Shown here: piece by piece, positions 1 through 9,669 of the stretch
How the letters are laid out: each line of letters begins with the position of its first letter
Position numbering within the stretch: the stretch's first letter is position 1
Source of the DNA: Aquimarina sp. MAR_2010_214
Lineage (GTDB): Bacteria; Bacteroidota; Bacteroidia; Flavobacteriales; Flavobacteriaceae
Length of the DNA: 64,000 nt
NCBI RefSeq assembly: GCF_002846555.1
Contig: NZ_PJMS01000001.1
Location: 1,488,001-1,552,000, forward strand
Direction: 5' to 3'
Notes under the pieces: model-generated
Told to the model about the DNA's origin: nothing
The model's input: only the letters and a program-made list of their open reading frames with translations
The model's database searches: none
Position numbers and translations under genes: made by a program

Positions 1-2655
1 TTGAAACCAATAGATCTGAATCCCCGGAGCATGCATTTTCTCCCAATCCATATGGTTTAATTGGATACCGGTACCATAATCCATTAACAGATCTGTATTG
101 CCGGATTGAGTATCATATTCGGTAAAAGAGTGTTCTAATCCAAATACACCGTGTCCTAATTCGTGGGCGGCGACTCTACCTTTGTCGTTTTGTGCAAATA
201 CAAATCCAAATTGGCTTTTTAGCGGCATAAAACCATCGGTACTACTATCAGAAGGAGGGATATCTGTTACAAACAGGTAATACGTATTTTTTTGGTATGT
301 ACCTGTAGCTTTAAATGTATTGATCCAGGCTTTTTCTGCTTCGGTATAGTAGGTTAATAGTTTGCTGTCTCCAACATCTATAGTGGTATCTGATATAGAG
401 ATAGGGTTAGCTTCGGTTACTTTAAAACGAATTCCTGCCGGGTTATAGATTTCATTAATTCGATTTGCAATCCCAGATAAGCTGGCTCCATTTACCGAGA
501 TGAGTTTTATATTAATATTGCTTACTTCCTGGCTGGCTAGGTGCATTAAGCTAAAGGTACCTGCAATGGTGTATTGCCCTCCAGAATCCTTAGGTTTTAC
601 CGTTGCCAGAATTTCTTCTTTGGTAAAATCAAATTTTTTCTCAAGAGTAAGTGTAGCGATGGTGCCGTTACTATTCCAGTTGGCGTCTACTTTACCTCCT
701 TGTGCGGTTTTAAAGACAATATCATCTTTGGTGATCTTGCTGTCAGAGAATGAGGCTTTTGCTATTATAACATCAGATTGATGAGAACTTAAATCAGATA
801 TCGCTTTATAGGGTACCGGATATGTTCCACCGTTTGCTATAGGTAGTTCTTCGTATTTTCGTTTTAGTTTATCAGAAGCTCCATTGGGTAGCATATCAAA
901 GGAGTAATATCCGCTTCCTTTTTCAAAAACGATATTGACTCCTGTAGCCGTTATGTTTGAAACTCCGCTACTGCTCATCCCTGCAGTATTACTGGCTGTA
1001 GGTTCTCCTCCTTCTGCAGCAGGAGTTTTGGTTACATCACCTTCGCGACTAACTTCCCATGAGGTTCCGTTGCTATCTATGAATACTACATTTTCTCCTC
1101 CTTCTTCTGTAATCTCCTGCCCATCTGCTCCTGTAACGGTATATGTTCCATCTTCATTAGCGACTACATTTGTAATGACAAAATCTACATGAAATACATC
1201 CAGATCATCATTGTCACCAGTTACGACCTCAATGATCTCATCGGCATCCACAATACTACCCCAATTTGGATCGTATGTAGTAACCACAAAACCATCTACC
1301 AATTTCATATCAGTATTGATTTTGATATTTTTAAATTTTACAGGAATACGCACCGTAGCTAACCAAGGAGTACTGATATACCCCTCGCCGGTAAAACTAC
1401 CTGATCCGGATACTTTTTTTACATATACTGGGAAATCACCAGCAGTAAATACGGCATTCTCTAAAAGCTCGGTAAGCAACTCCTGATTAGAAAGATCTAC
1501 GGGATCTGCTTCTATACCGCAAGCGGTATATTCTGCTAATTCATCACTTAGTGTTCTAAAAGTTTTGGTATTAGATTCTGCAAAATTATCGGTCGTACAG
1601 TTTCCTAGTATTTTATATTCATAAACGGTATCTGGTTTAAACTCATCTACAGTAACATATTCCCGAGGGGTTGTTTTTTTATACCATTTATTGCTCCCCG
1701 ATTCTCGATATAGTACAGAATAATCCAAATGATCAGGATGTCCAATCCAACTTATGGTTGCATTGGTTCTACTTACATCCTGAACCTCTATATTTGTAGG
1801 AACAGTACAGGGACTTAGATAGTCAAACCAAAAAATCTCGCTATTACCATTATTGGTAAATACAGAAACTTCTTCGCCGTTATTGGCAGCAATTGCACGT
1901 ATTCTCCATGCATATCGTTTACCAGGTAACAATAAGGGATGTATAGGACCATATAATAAAGAAGTCGCTGTAGTGATTTCCTGATATAAGGGAGGAGAAG
2001 ATAAAAACACGGCTTGTGGATCAATATACCGATCCCACACTTCTACAATACTAAATTCGTAAGATACATTGGGAACATTGATATGTCTCGGTGTCCATTG
2101 AAAAATAATATTGGTGGGGTTATGTTCTGTTATTTTAGATTTGTTATCCGGTTTGTTAAGAAAAGGCGGATAATTATTGACCAAAAATATGTTGGCACAA
2201 GTTTTTGCAGATAATCGATTTCCATTAAAGGCATCAAAGACTTCGAAACAAAACTGATATCTCCCGTCTGGTAATGTACCATTATGTTGTGCCGGTGATA
2301 TACCTCGCAGGTTTTGCTGCTCAAAATATGGGGCTAATTCTGCAATCGATAACTGTAAAGGAATACCTGGATCCAGAATTAGAGTGGGTGCTCCGACAAC
2401 TACAGATGTACTTGTGGCATTAAGGTCCTCACCTTCTATAGAAACACCTAATCGTATTTCTCTACTCGAGGCAGTAATATCTGCAAATACGATTTGAACT
2501 CGTAATGGGCTATTGACCAATGCTGCATTTGCATATCCAGATAGATTTGTTGGATATGGCGGTGTTGCCTGAGCGGCAACGCGTACAGGATAATTTTGTG
2601 CAGATACAAAAGCAAACTGCAGTACTAACAGAAATATAGGTAGTAATTTTTTCAT
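1..2655 (-). CDS. FN3-domain protein with HExxH metallopeptidase-like domain (3' end outside window)
   Basis: The frame starts at the ATG at 2655 and stays open to the left edge, giving 885 visible codons with no stop. It begins with a signal peptide (MKKLLPIFLL...VSAQ). Residues about 20-280 contain Bacteroidota-type surface modules with the phrases FQWTPRH and PDGRYQFCFEVFD. An FN3-like domain follows at about 285-370 (TNATISW, YEYKILGNC). Near the edge is a zinc-site-like motif: H831 E832 L G H835, with a third histidine at 842 (HELGHGVFGLEH) and a downstream LLMDYGTG. The third His is one residue further out than in classical metzincins. The gene lies 28 bp downstream of the barrel gene at 2684-5170 on the same strand, so the two probably form one transcript. 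I infer a secreted or surface metalloprotease-like protein. In related bacteria such pairs can precede Rhs-type genes, but that region is not visible here. Confidence 0.75.
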   Translation of the reverse strand, partial: MKKLLPIFLLVLQFAFVSAQNYPVRVAAQATPPYPTNLSGYANAALVNSPLRVQIVFADITASSREIRLGVSIEGEDLNATSTSVVVGAPTLILDPGIPLQLSIAELAPYFEQQNLRGISPAQHNGTLPDGRYQFCFEVFDAFNGNRLSAKTCANIFLVNNYPPFLNKPDNKSKITEHNPTNIIFQWTPRHINVPNVSYEFSIVEVWDRYIDPQAVFLSSPPLYQEITTATSLLYGPIHPLLLPGKRYAWRIRAIAANNGEEVSVFTNNGNSEIFWFDYLSPCTVPTNIEVQDVSRTNATISWIGHPDHLDYSVLYRESGSNKWYKKTTPREYVTVDEFKPDTVYEYKILGNCTTDNFAESNTKTFRTLSDELAEYTACGIEADPVDLSNQELLTELLENAVFTAGDFPVYVKKVSGSGSFTGEGYISTPWLATVRIPVKFKNIKINTDMKLVDGFVVTTYDPNWGSIVDADEIIEVVTGDNDDLDVFHVDFVITNVVANEDGTYTVTGADGQEITEEGGENVVFIDSNGTSWEVSREGDVTKTPAAEGGEPTASNTAGMSSSGVSNITATGVNIVFEKGSGYYSFDMLPNGASDKLKRKYEELPIANGGTYPVPYKAISDLSSHQSDVIIAKASFSDSKITKDDIVFKTAQGGKVDANWNSNGTIATLTLEKKFDFTKEEILATVKPKDSGGQYTIAGTFSLMHLASQEVSNINIKLISVNGASLSGIANRINEIYNPAGIRFKVTEANPISISDTTIDVGDSKLLTYYTEAEKAWINTFKATGTYQKNTYYLFVTDIPPSDSSTDGFMPLKSQFGFVFAQNDKGRVAAHELGHGVFGLEHSFTEYDTQSGNTDLLMDYGTGIQLNHMDWEKMHAPGIQIYWFQ

Positions 2656-2683
2656 ACTTTACTTTGGGGATTACCAGAAATGA

Positions 2684-5170
2684 TTACTCTGAGCTTTGAT
2701 ATAACTCATCATAATATCTAATAATTTGCTCCTCTAAATATATGTTAATTTTTTCTAAATCTTTGTCTTTCAGGTAAACTGTGAATGCTCCTTCCTTTGT
2801 CAAGGTTTTAAATTGATTCAGTTTTTCATCATTTTTGACTACAGTATTACCGTTTAATATTTTGTCTATTTCAAACCTAAGATTAAGATAAGATTCCAGG
2901 CGATTTCCATCTACCCGGTAAATGGTTTTAAGTTTCATATAATCAAATTGATCTCGCTCATCTGTTTGCTCCTTTTCAGCATCATTTAGCGTATGTAAAG
3001 GATGCGATTCCAAATCACTTTTTGCAGTGGCATACTTTACTTTCATTTCTTGAGATTTGGCTAAAAGTTCTTTTTGAAGAGTAACTAAAACATACTGAAG
3101 TCTTTCCTGATATACAGGAATAAAGTCTTTTCGCAGATAGATGCTATCCAGATAATTTAAAGCCGAATTTTTGAAATCAGTATCAGTTTTTGCTTTTTCT
3201 TTAAGTGTTGATAATTGATTTTGAATTTTATCTTTAGAAAAAGCTTTCTTTTCTTTAAAGTATTTTTGTTGAGAAATAGCTTCTATTTTATTAGCTACAG
3301 TAAAAGCATCACCTTCATAAATTTCGTTACGATATCTAAAACGATAGTAATTCTGCTTGCTTGTTTTTTCTTCTTGAAGTTTATTTTCTAGTTTCTGTAA
3401 AGTGTCTGTAGTTTTTTCTTGATTTTTTTCACTGTCAATATCTTTAGAAGCTCTTTTTCTAAATCTAAGGTCCGGTTTCTTAACATCAAAAGAATAGCTA
3501 TATCCTAAAGTTACTGTAAAATCATGAGCACTAGTGTTGGTTGTATTTCTAAAAAGTGTTAGAGCGTTAAGATTGATATTATGTTTTTCTTTATATACAT
3601 ATCCTGCATTTGCTCTAAAATTCATTACATTACCTTGTGAATTACCATCTACAAGGCTTTCATTATATGAAGCTGATATACCAGTTCGTAATTTCTTGTC
3701 GAACAATTGTTTGCTTGCAGATAGAGTAGGACCATAGGTCAATGCATCTGCCAATTCAACAACATTATATGCGGCATTAATGGCTGCATTAATAGTTAAT
3801 GTACGCTCTGGGTATGTAATTGCATAGTTTGCTCCCGCATTATAAAAATTAGTTTCATTATTAGTAGCATCGGCAGTACCTTGTTCATCTTTTGTAGTTT
3901 GAAAAGTAAGATTGAGGCCAAGATTCTGTTGCTTTTGTGGGCTTTGAGATACTAGATATCCAAGATTTAGTGCAGCATTTTGGGAAACCTGTTTAAAATC
4001 CAGGGTATCTAAATTTTCAAATTGATTTACCTGATTGATCTCATCAAAAGCTGTTCTTATATTGGTGTACGACTGAAAATTGGAATAAGAAGCGCCAATA
4101 TTCAATCGATCTGAAGCTTGTATAGTTGCATTAATAGCAGAAACGATTCTATTCGATTGTGCTTCTTTTTCATTTTTTAAATCATCACGTTGTAAACCTG
4201 CGTTGAGGGCCAAAGAAACCCTGCCATTAAATAATTCTTGAGCAGCATTTAGTGTAATATTTTCGAGATCATTATTAAAGAAATAGGCTCCAAAGGTTCG
4301 GTATTGAGGATCAATACGTTCGTAACCCACACCTACGCTTCCTTTACCAAAGGAATAAGTGAAATCAGTGTTTAAAGCAGTATAATAATCAGTAGAAGCT
4401 TTTTCGTTTATTAAAAAACCTAGTACATTAGAGCCTTTGTTGATTTCCTCACCTTCTATATTTTCTGTTACAGCACTTTGGGCGACCTCTATATTGAAGC
4501 GTAATCCTTTTGCAATTTCTAGAGAAGATTCTAAACTAACGACTAAATTTTCTTTAGGGTCAATATGTAGTTCTTCTGGGATGATAATGTCTAGCGAAGA
4601 GGCTTCGTCTTTAGCCTTAAAAAAAATGAACCCAACAGAAAATTTATTAAAATCATAAGACGTTTTTAATCCATATCCCATTCTCTTATATGCCGGAATA
4701 GCGTCAGGTACGTCCTCATTATATTCTGTAGCTTTTAATAATCGACCATAGAAAGCACTAATTTTATAAGGTTTGTTAGGTGTTAAATCTGTACCAAAAC
4801 CTGTAAATTGATGACCACTCACAGTATATGGAGAAAAAGTCATCGAGACATCACCAATATGAGTTGCAACCCATTTATAAGAGGGATGAATACTTAAACG
4901 ATTTATTTTGAAAGGAGTGCTATATCCAAAATCCTGATTGGTATACGAAAATGATAAAGGGATATTGTAAATACCACTAATATTGAAATTGAGATTACCA
5001 TTAATGAAGTATGTAAACGGATCTCTATTTGCTGATCCATCATAGTATACAGAGTTTGCAGAAACACCACCATTAACTTTCACTAATGGAGCTTTACCAA
5101 TTTGTTCAAGATTTTGACTTGTGGTAATTAATGTACAGCCGAGAAAAAAGATGAGTAGTTTTAGTTTCAA
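2684..5170 (-). CDS. Large outer-membrane beta-barrel protein
   Basis: This 828-residue protein has an N-terminal signal peptide (MKLKLLIFFLGCTLITTSQ). About 560 residues of alternating short beta strands follow, rich in aromatic and polar residues (repeated 'LNLTFQTT', 'ISASYNES', 'GANYAITY' types). The last 250 residues are charged and alpha-helical (KLQEEKTSKQNYYRF, LQKELLAKSQEM) and are probably periplasmic. The beginning (FTYFINGNLNFNISGIYNIPLSFSY, in part) resembles Bacteroidota barrel proteins encoded next to large FN3-type surface proteins. It is the first gene of the pair with 1-2655. Inference: it could be an outer-membrane partner for exposing or secreting the downstream protein. 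No enzyme motif is seen. The barrel assignment is fairly safe and the role is unknown. Confidence 0.7.
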   Translation of the reverse strand: MKLKLLIFFLGCTLITTSQNLEQIGKAPLVKVNGGVSANSVYYDGSANRDPFTYFINGNLNFNISGIYNIPLSFSYTNQDFGYSTPFKINRLSIHPSYKWVATHIGDVSMTFSPYTVSGHQFTGFGTDLTPNKPYKISAFYGRLLKATEYNEDVPDAIPAYKRMGYGLKTSYDFNKFSVGFIFFKAKDEASSLDIIIPEELHIDPKENLVVSLESSLEIAKGLRFNIEVAQSAVTENIEGEEINKGSNVLGFLINEKASTDYYTALNTDFTYSFGKGSVGVGYERIDPQYRTFGAYFFNNDLENITLNAAQELFNGRVSLALNAGLQRDDLKNEKEAQSNRIVSAINATIQASDRLNIGASYSNFQSYTNIRTAFDEINQVNQFENLDTLDFKQVSQNAALNLGYLVSQSPQKQQNLGLNLTFQTTKDEQGTADATNNETNFYNAGANYAITYPERTLTINAAINAAYNVVELADALTYGPTLSASKQLFDKKLRTGISASYNESLVDGNSQGNVMNFRANAGYVYKEKHNINLNALTLFRNTTNTSAHDFTVTLGYSYSFDVKKPDLRFRKRASKDIDSEKNQEKTTDTLQKLENKLQEEKTSKQNYYRFRYRNEIYEGDAFTVANKIEAISQQKYFKEKKAFSKDKIQNQLSTLKEKAKTDTDFKNSALNYLDSIYLRKDFIPVYQERLQYVLVTLQKELLAKSQEMKVKYATAKSDLESHPLHTLNDAEKEQTDERDQFDYMKLKTIYRVDGNRLESYLNLRFEIDKILNGNTVVKNDEKLNQFKTLTKEGAFTVYLKDKDLEKINIYLEEQIIRYYDELYQSSE

Positions 5171-5318
5171 TATGTAATAGCAATTTGGGACGGCGAAATT
5201 AAGATAATTTTAACAATTAAGCAATATAAATTTCTAATAATCAATATTTTAAATTTTAATAAATAAAGGGTATGATATACTTATGTCTACAATGTTTTAG
5301 GCAAAAATAAGGTGTGCT

Positions 5319-5339
5319 AGTTTCATTTTTCGGGACTGA
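5319..5339 (+). repeat. 21-nt intergenic repeat, copy 1
   Basis: The sequence beginning agtttcatttttcgggactg is identical over 21 nt to 36247-36267. Both copies lie in intergenic DNA upstream of minus-strand genes (the barrel protein and ComEC). Two exact 21-mers are very unlikely by chance in 64 kb. I do not recognise the element. Confidence 0.6.
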
Positions 5340-5562
5340 ACAAAATTTGTTTTATTTTAAGACTATAGCTACTGTTTTATTGTAATAGAAATTCCCTTAC
5401 CTCATTTTTAGGTTCATTCACCATATAAACTATACCATTAACCATATTGATTTTGCCAATATGTATGAATCAAATAGGTTTATGTGAATAAAAAAATAAA
5501 GGCCAGAAATAATTTATTTAAAACATGTGCATTTTTATTGTTTGTAATCTGTTCTATTAATC

Positions 5563-5593
5563 TTGTCAAAACTTATACTTTTTTAATACTTTG
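5563..5593 (+). promoter_or_regulatory. Candidate promoter of the two-component operon
   Basis: TTG at 5563-5565, a 21-bp spacer, then TACTTTG at 5587-5593, close to the Bacteroidota TTG / TAnnTTTG pattern but with a -7 box one base short. It lies 24 bp before the ATG of the response regulator. Confidence 0.4.
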
Positions 5594-5617
5594 TAGCCTA
5601 AAGCAAAGAGGTTTTTT

Positions 5618-6346
5618 ATGATAAAGAACAAAAAAGTATTAATAGTCGAAGATGAGTTTTCAATTGCATTAGATATTAAAACTAGCTTAGAGAAATTAGA
5701 TTATGTTATAGTAGGGATTGCAAGTAACTATAAAGAGGCAATGAAATATAGTGTAGAAACTATGCCGGATATTGTCATCATGGATATTAATATCTCAGGA
5801 GATAAAAATGGTATTGAAGCAGCAGAAGATATTTACGCGAAATATGAAATTCCAATTGTTTTTCTTACTGCTAATGGAGATGATGCTACATTTAAAGAAG
5901 CTTTGCAATCCAAACCTTTTGGGTTTTTATTAAAACCCTTTAATATAAAAGAGTTGTCTTTTGCGCTTCAAATAGCTTTAAAAAAACAACTTGAAAACAA
6001 AAGTTCCAGAACTACGTGGTCAAATAATAAAGTATCAAATACTCTATTTATTAAGGATAAATCTCAGCTTATACGTGTTAAAATAGATGAAATTTTATGG
6101 GTAGAAGCCATGGATAATTATACTCAAATTATCACTAGAAATAAAAAGATTGTAGTAAATATGTTTTTGAAAGAGTTCTATGAGAAAGTACCACAAGATA
6201 AATTCTTGAGAATTCATAGATCATATATGGTGGCATTAGACAAAATTGATAAAATAGAAAACAGATTTGTTTTTATTGGGGATAAAAATATTCCGGTAAG
6301 CAAAGCGTATAAAAGTCAATTATTAGAACGATTGGATATTCTATAA
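5618..6346 (+). CDS. LytTR-family response regulator
   Basis: A 242-residue protein with a receiver domain at about 5-120 and a LytTR DNA-binding domain at about 145-240. The receiver has the acidic pair E11/D12, phospho-acceptor D56 (VIMDIN), T84 and K106 (LLKPF). The LytTR part has the typical DEILWVEAMDNY and FLRIHRSYMV stretches. This architecture (LytR/AlgR/AgrA class) binds direct repeats in promoters after phosphorylation. The histidine kinase begins 2 bp after its stop, so the two form a cognate two-component operon. Target genes cannot be told from the sequence. The divergent barrel gene and the downstream lipoprotein are the nearest candidates. Confidence 0.92.
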   Translation: MIKNKKVLIVEDEFSIALDIKTSLEKLDYVIVGIASNYKEAMKYSVETMPDIVIMDINISGDKNGIEAAEDIYAKYEIPIVFLTANGDDATFKEALQSKPFGFLLKPFNIKELSFALQIALKKQLENKSSRTTWSNNKVSNTLFIKDKSQLIRVKIDEILWVEAMDNYTQIITRNKKIVVNMFLKEFYEKVPQDKFLRIHRSYMVALDKIDKIENRFVFIGDKNIPVSKAYKSQLLERLDIL

Positions 6347-6348
6347 AT

Positions 6349-8280
6349 ATGAAGAGAATAGTACATTTTTTTAAGAGGTATAGTTATCTCTTTTTTTTTA
6401 TTTCAATAACTACTGCACAAACTGATAGTTTAGAACAAAAACTAATGACAGGCTCTAAAGCAGAAAAAATAGAAATCTATAAACAATTAGTCAGTACATA
6501 TGGTAAGACAGAAATAGAAAAAGCTCTTGATTATGCTAAGCAAGGATTAGAATTAGTGAAGGATGACTATACTAAGGATACCAGTTTTTTTTATTTAAGA
6601 ATGGGGAATTTCTATAATGCTAAATCAGAACATGAAAAGGCATTGTTTTATAATAAAAAATTACTAGAGGTCGTAAAAAAGTTAGAATATGAATTGGGAA
6701 TTGCAAAGAGTTATCAAAATATTGGGGTGACTTATGTAAAAATGGGCGATTATAACCAGGCACTGGATTATTATTTAAAAGCACTTAAGATCTATGAAAC
6801 ATTAGAAGAAGAGAATTTTGTTGTGGGAATAACGGGTAACATAGGTTCTTTATATTCTTGTAGGTTGAAAGATGATGAGAATGGATTAGTATACTATAAT
6901 AAGGCATTAACATTATCTAAAAAAAATGGAAACGAAGAATTTAGAGCTCATATTTTGGGTGCTGTTGGTGAAATGTATATGCGTCAAAAAGAGTTTGAAA
7001 AGGCCAAAAATATATTAAAAGAATCTATTGTTGTTGCTGAAAAAACAAATTATACCGAAGTCGTTATATCGGGATATAATAATCTATCCCAAATAAATAT
7101 AGAGGAAAAAAATTTTATTGAAGCTTTAGAGTATACTAAAAAGGCATTACAGATTCGATTTGAAAGAGGATCTTCTGAAGATATTACATTAGCATATTTA
7201 ACATTGGGAGATATCTACGATAAACTTGGAAACACTAAAACAGCAATATCTTATTACGATAAAGCGTTGTTGGCAGCTACAGAAACAAAAGCTTTACCAC
7301 AACTATCAAGAGTATATCAGGCACTTCATGAATATTCTAGCAAGAAAAAGGAATATAAAAAAAGTTATGAATATCTATTAAAATACAATGCAGTTAAAGA
7401 TTCACTATTTTCAAAAGAAAAACATAAGCTACTTCGTGAAATACAAGCAAAGTTTGACTTAGAAAACAAAGAAAAAGAAGTCGAAATACTAACCAAAGAA
7501 AATAAGATAAAGGTTTTAGAAAACGAAAACCATCGAACCACGCAAATTGTACTGATAACAGGGTTAGTAACACTAATAATAGTATTGGTAACATTATTGT
7601 ATGCATACAAAAACAAACAAAAAACTAATAGAATCCTTGCAGAAAAAAATAGTAAAATATCTCAGACCCTGAAAGATCGAGAAATACTATTAAAAGAAGT
7701 GCATCACCGAGTGAAAAATAACTTGCAGATTGTATCTAGTTTGTTAAGTCTTCAGCATAAATTTAGCGAGCATAAAAGTGCTACAGAGATTTTACAAGAG
7801 ATTCAGAATAAAATACAAGCGATGGCAATTATTCATGAAAAACTGTACAAGTCTAGTGATTTATCCTTAATTAATTTGCAAACCTATTTAGATGGTTTAT
7901 TAACTCATTTCAAGACCAGTTATCACCTTTCTGAACGAAATATCACTATAAATGGAACGATAGAAGAGATTAATTTAGATATGGACTATCTGGTTCCTTG
8001 TGGCTTAATTATTAATGAGATTATTGCTAATAGTATTAAGCATGCTTTTCGAGATAATCAAGGAGGGCAAATTAGTATAGAAGCTTCTAGAAATAAAGAC
8101 CAATGTATCCTTACCATAAAAGATACAGGAGTTGGTTTTCCAGAAGATTTTGAGATTGAAAATAGCCGATCTCTTGGGATGAAGCTCATACAAGGACTAA
8201 CTCAACAAATTAATGGATCAATACATATTGCTTCTAATCCAGGAGCTTGTTATACCATTACATTTAGTATCGCTACATAA
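6349..8280 (+). CDS. TPR-containing sensor histidine kinase (HisKA_2 type)
   Basis: A 643-residue protein. A signal peptide (residues 1-23) is followed by a periplasmic array of TPR repeats at about 75-345 (for example SYQNIGVTYVKMGDYNQALDYY, in part, and LTLGDIYDKLGNTKTA). A coiled coil at 355-395 leads to one membrane span at about 398-420. The cytoplasmic part has the HisKA_2 dimerisation box (EVHHRVKNNLQ, probable phospho-His H453) and a HATPase_c domain with N box (LIINEIIANSIKHAF) and G boxes (DTGVGFP, SLGMKLI). This is the common Flavobacteria pairing of a TPR sensor with a LytTR regulator. The signal sensed by the TPRs is unknown. Confidence 0.9.
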   Translation: MKRIVHFFKRYSYLFFFISITTAQTDSLEQKLMTGSKAEKIEIYKQLVSTYGKTEIEKALDYAKQGLELVKDDYTKDTSFFYLRMGNFYNAKSEHEKALFYNKKLLEVVKKLEYELGIAKSYQNIGVTYVKMGDYNQALDYYLKALKIYETLEEENFVVGITGNIGSLYSCRLKDDENGLVYYNKALTLSKKNGNEEFRAHILGAVGEMYMRQKEFEKAKNILKESIVVAEKTNYTEVVISGYNNLSQINIEEKNFIEALEYTKKALQIRFERGSSEDITLAYLTLGDIYDKLGNTKTAISYYDKALLAATETKALPQLSRVYQALHEYSSKKKEYKKSYEYLLKYNAVKDSLFSKEKHKLLREIQAKFDLENKEKEVEILTKENKIKVLENENHRTTQIVLITGLVTLIIVLVTLLYAYKNKQKTNRILAEKNSKISQTLKDREILLKEVHHRVKNNLQIVSSLLSLQHKFSEHKSATEILQEIQNKIQAMAIIHEKLYKSSDLSLINLQTYLDGLLTHFKTSYHLSERNITINGTIEEINLDMDYLVPCGLIINEIIANSIKHAFRDNQGGQISIEASRNKDQCILTIKDTGVGFPEDFEIENSRSLGMKLIQGLTQQINGSIHIASNPGACYTITFSIAT

Positions 8281-8410
8281 TACTAGAAAAATCAATCAGC
8301 TTTACCCTGTTTTTTAGTGCATTCACCAAGTAAAGAGAGCAATGCACCATATTAATTTAGAAACCATATAAAAGGAGTATAAGTTTGCTCGATAAATATA
8401 AAAAAAAGCA

Positions 8411-9571
8411 ATGAAACATATTTTAAAATTATCAAATATAGGAAGTGTTATTTTCTCTGTATTTTTTATGATTAGTTGTAGTTCTAGTGATGATGACGCT
8501 ACAGTTTTAACACCTGAGGTTACTATAGAAGAGGGGAAACTTAAGGATTTCCCTTTATTTGGAATACAATACAAAGAAATAGATATTGTTGATCCAGAGA
8601 TTGTCGATAATAAGGAAGTAAAGTATGGAGAAATCAAAATTACCGTCTCCAGTACAACCTCTTTAGATAATATAAGTGCCTCTATAACATCAGCAGAACT
8701 AAATCTGAGTAAATTTAGTGTTTCTCCTGGTAATGAGATTGCGCTGTCTTATGAAGATCAAAAGATAAACGTGTATACTATTAGTGCTGCCATTGGCGAA
8801 AAAGAAGAACTGCTTCATTATAATGTTAGTATAGTAAAAGAAGACCCTGTTATACCCGAAACTTTAAAAATAACGGGCTTTGTGTTTGAAAAGAGTAAAA
8901 ATCCAAGCTTGCCAAATGATATTATAATTTCAAGAACTATTGAAGATACCGGAAAAGATGTAATATATCTTTTTATGCCCCTGGGAACAGATTTTTCAGA
9001 TCTTGTACCAACCGTAACTTATGATGGAGCAAAGCTTGAGTACTATCAAGGTTCGAGTTCTACAGATTCGAATAGTGTAGAAGAAGAATATCCCACAGAA
9101 GGGAAAAGTATTAATTTTAAATACCCTAATACTGTAGTGTTAACAGTTAAGGATAAGAATGGTAAAGAATTTAGGAGAACTTCTGTAATTGTAGATGTAA
9201 AAAATCCTATTAGAATGGAAACAGAATCTATTACAACCCCAGATGCAACAGAAGGTAACTCAGAAACATTTACGGTTACAAAGTGGATTAATCAAGGAAA
9301 CCATGTGCTTGAATATGAGAAGGCTACTACATATGAAAATCAAGACCCTATAACTCCTACCCGAGTGATTACAGCTCGTAGAATTTTACCATCAGGAGGA
9401 TTATTGCCTGGCGAAAGCAGGGACATATCCGTAACTGTGAATTCTAAAGACTATCCAGAAGGAACGTATACAACAACTGCAGTATTCTACCCTAGTATAA
9501 AATATAATAAAGGAATTGATGATATATTAGACCCCGTAAAGCTAAGTATTACTTCAAAAATTGTTAAATAA
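8411..9571 (+). CDS. Cell-surface or periplasmic lipoprotein with repeated beta domains
   Basis: A 386-residue protein with a lipoprotein signal ending at C23 (FFMISCSSSDDD). Acidic residues right after the lipidated cysteine resemble the surface-export signal of Bacteroidota lipoproteins. Two similar beta-sandwich-like segments lie at about 40-145 and 150-265 (the second is KITGFVFEKSKNPSLP...). A C-terminal part of about 110 residues contains ILPSGGLLPGESRDISV, an Ig/CARDB-like strand pattern. No enzymatic motif is seen. It follows the two-component operon by 130 bp on the same strand and ends before a strong terminator. Function unknown. Confidence 0.75.
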   Translation: MKHILKLSNIGSVIFSVFFMISCSSSDDDATVLTPEVTIEEGKLKDFPLFGIQYKEIDIVDPEIVDNKEVKYGEIKITVSSTTSLDNISASITSAELNLSKFSVSPGNEIALSYEDQKINVYTISAAIGEKEELLHYNVSIVKEDPVIPETLKITGFVFEKSKNPSLPNDIIISRTIEDTGKDVIYLFMPLGTDFSDLVPTVTYDGAKLEYYQGSSSTDSNSVEEEYPTEGKSINFKYPNTVVLTVKDKNGKEFRRTSVIVDVKNPIRMETESITTPDATEGNSETFTVTKWINQGNHVLEYEKATTYENQDPITPTRVITARRILPSGGLLPGESRDISVTVNSKDYPEGTYTTTAVFYPSIKYNKGIDDILDPVKLSITSKIVK

Positions 9572-9614
9572 TAGAATAATTTATATAACACAATAGGAGT
9601 ATAGGAACTAAGCA

Positions 9615-9646
9615 AAAAACGTCACGGTATATACCGTGACGTTTTT
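9615..9646. terminator. Bidirectional intrinsic terminator
   Basis: A perfect 32-bp palindrome (arm AAAAACGTCACGGTAT) with A and T runs at its ends. It sits between the convergent lipoprotein gene and the RND pump gene and can end both transcripts. Confidence 0.9.
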
Positions 9647-9669
9647 GTTGTAATCAATTTTATAAAATA

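Larger units (their letters stand above)
5171..5617. other. 447-bp divergent intergenic region
   Basis: AT-rich spacer between the divergent barrel gene (minus) and the response regulator (plus). It holds a 21-nt sequence repeated elsewhere in the window (5319-5339), a minus-strand TATTTTTG box (5302-5309 on the plus strand) and the promoter candidate at 5563-5593. I see no open reading frame or RNA gene in it. Confidence 0.6.

Noticed and set aside
500..1486. Plus-strand reading frames at 500-781, 935-1192 and 1211-1486
   Set aside because: They lie antisense to the continuous minus-strand gene running off the left edge, and their translations have no recognisable motifs.
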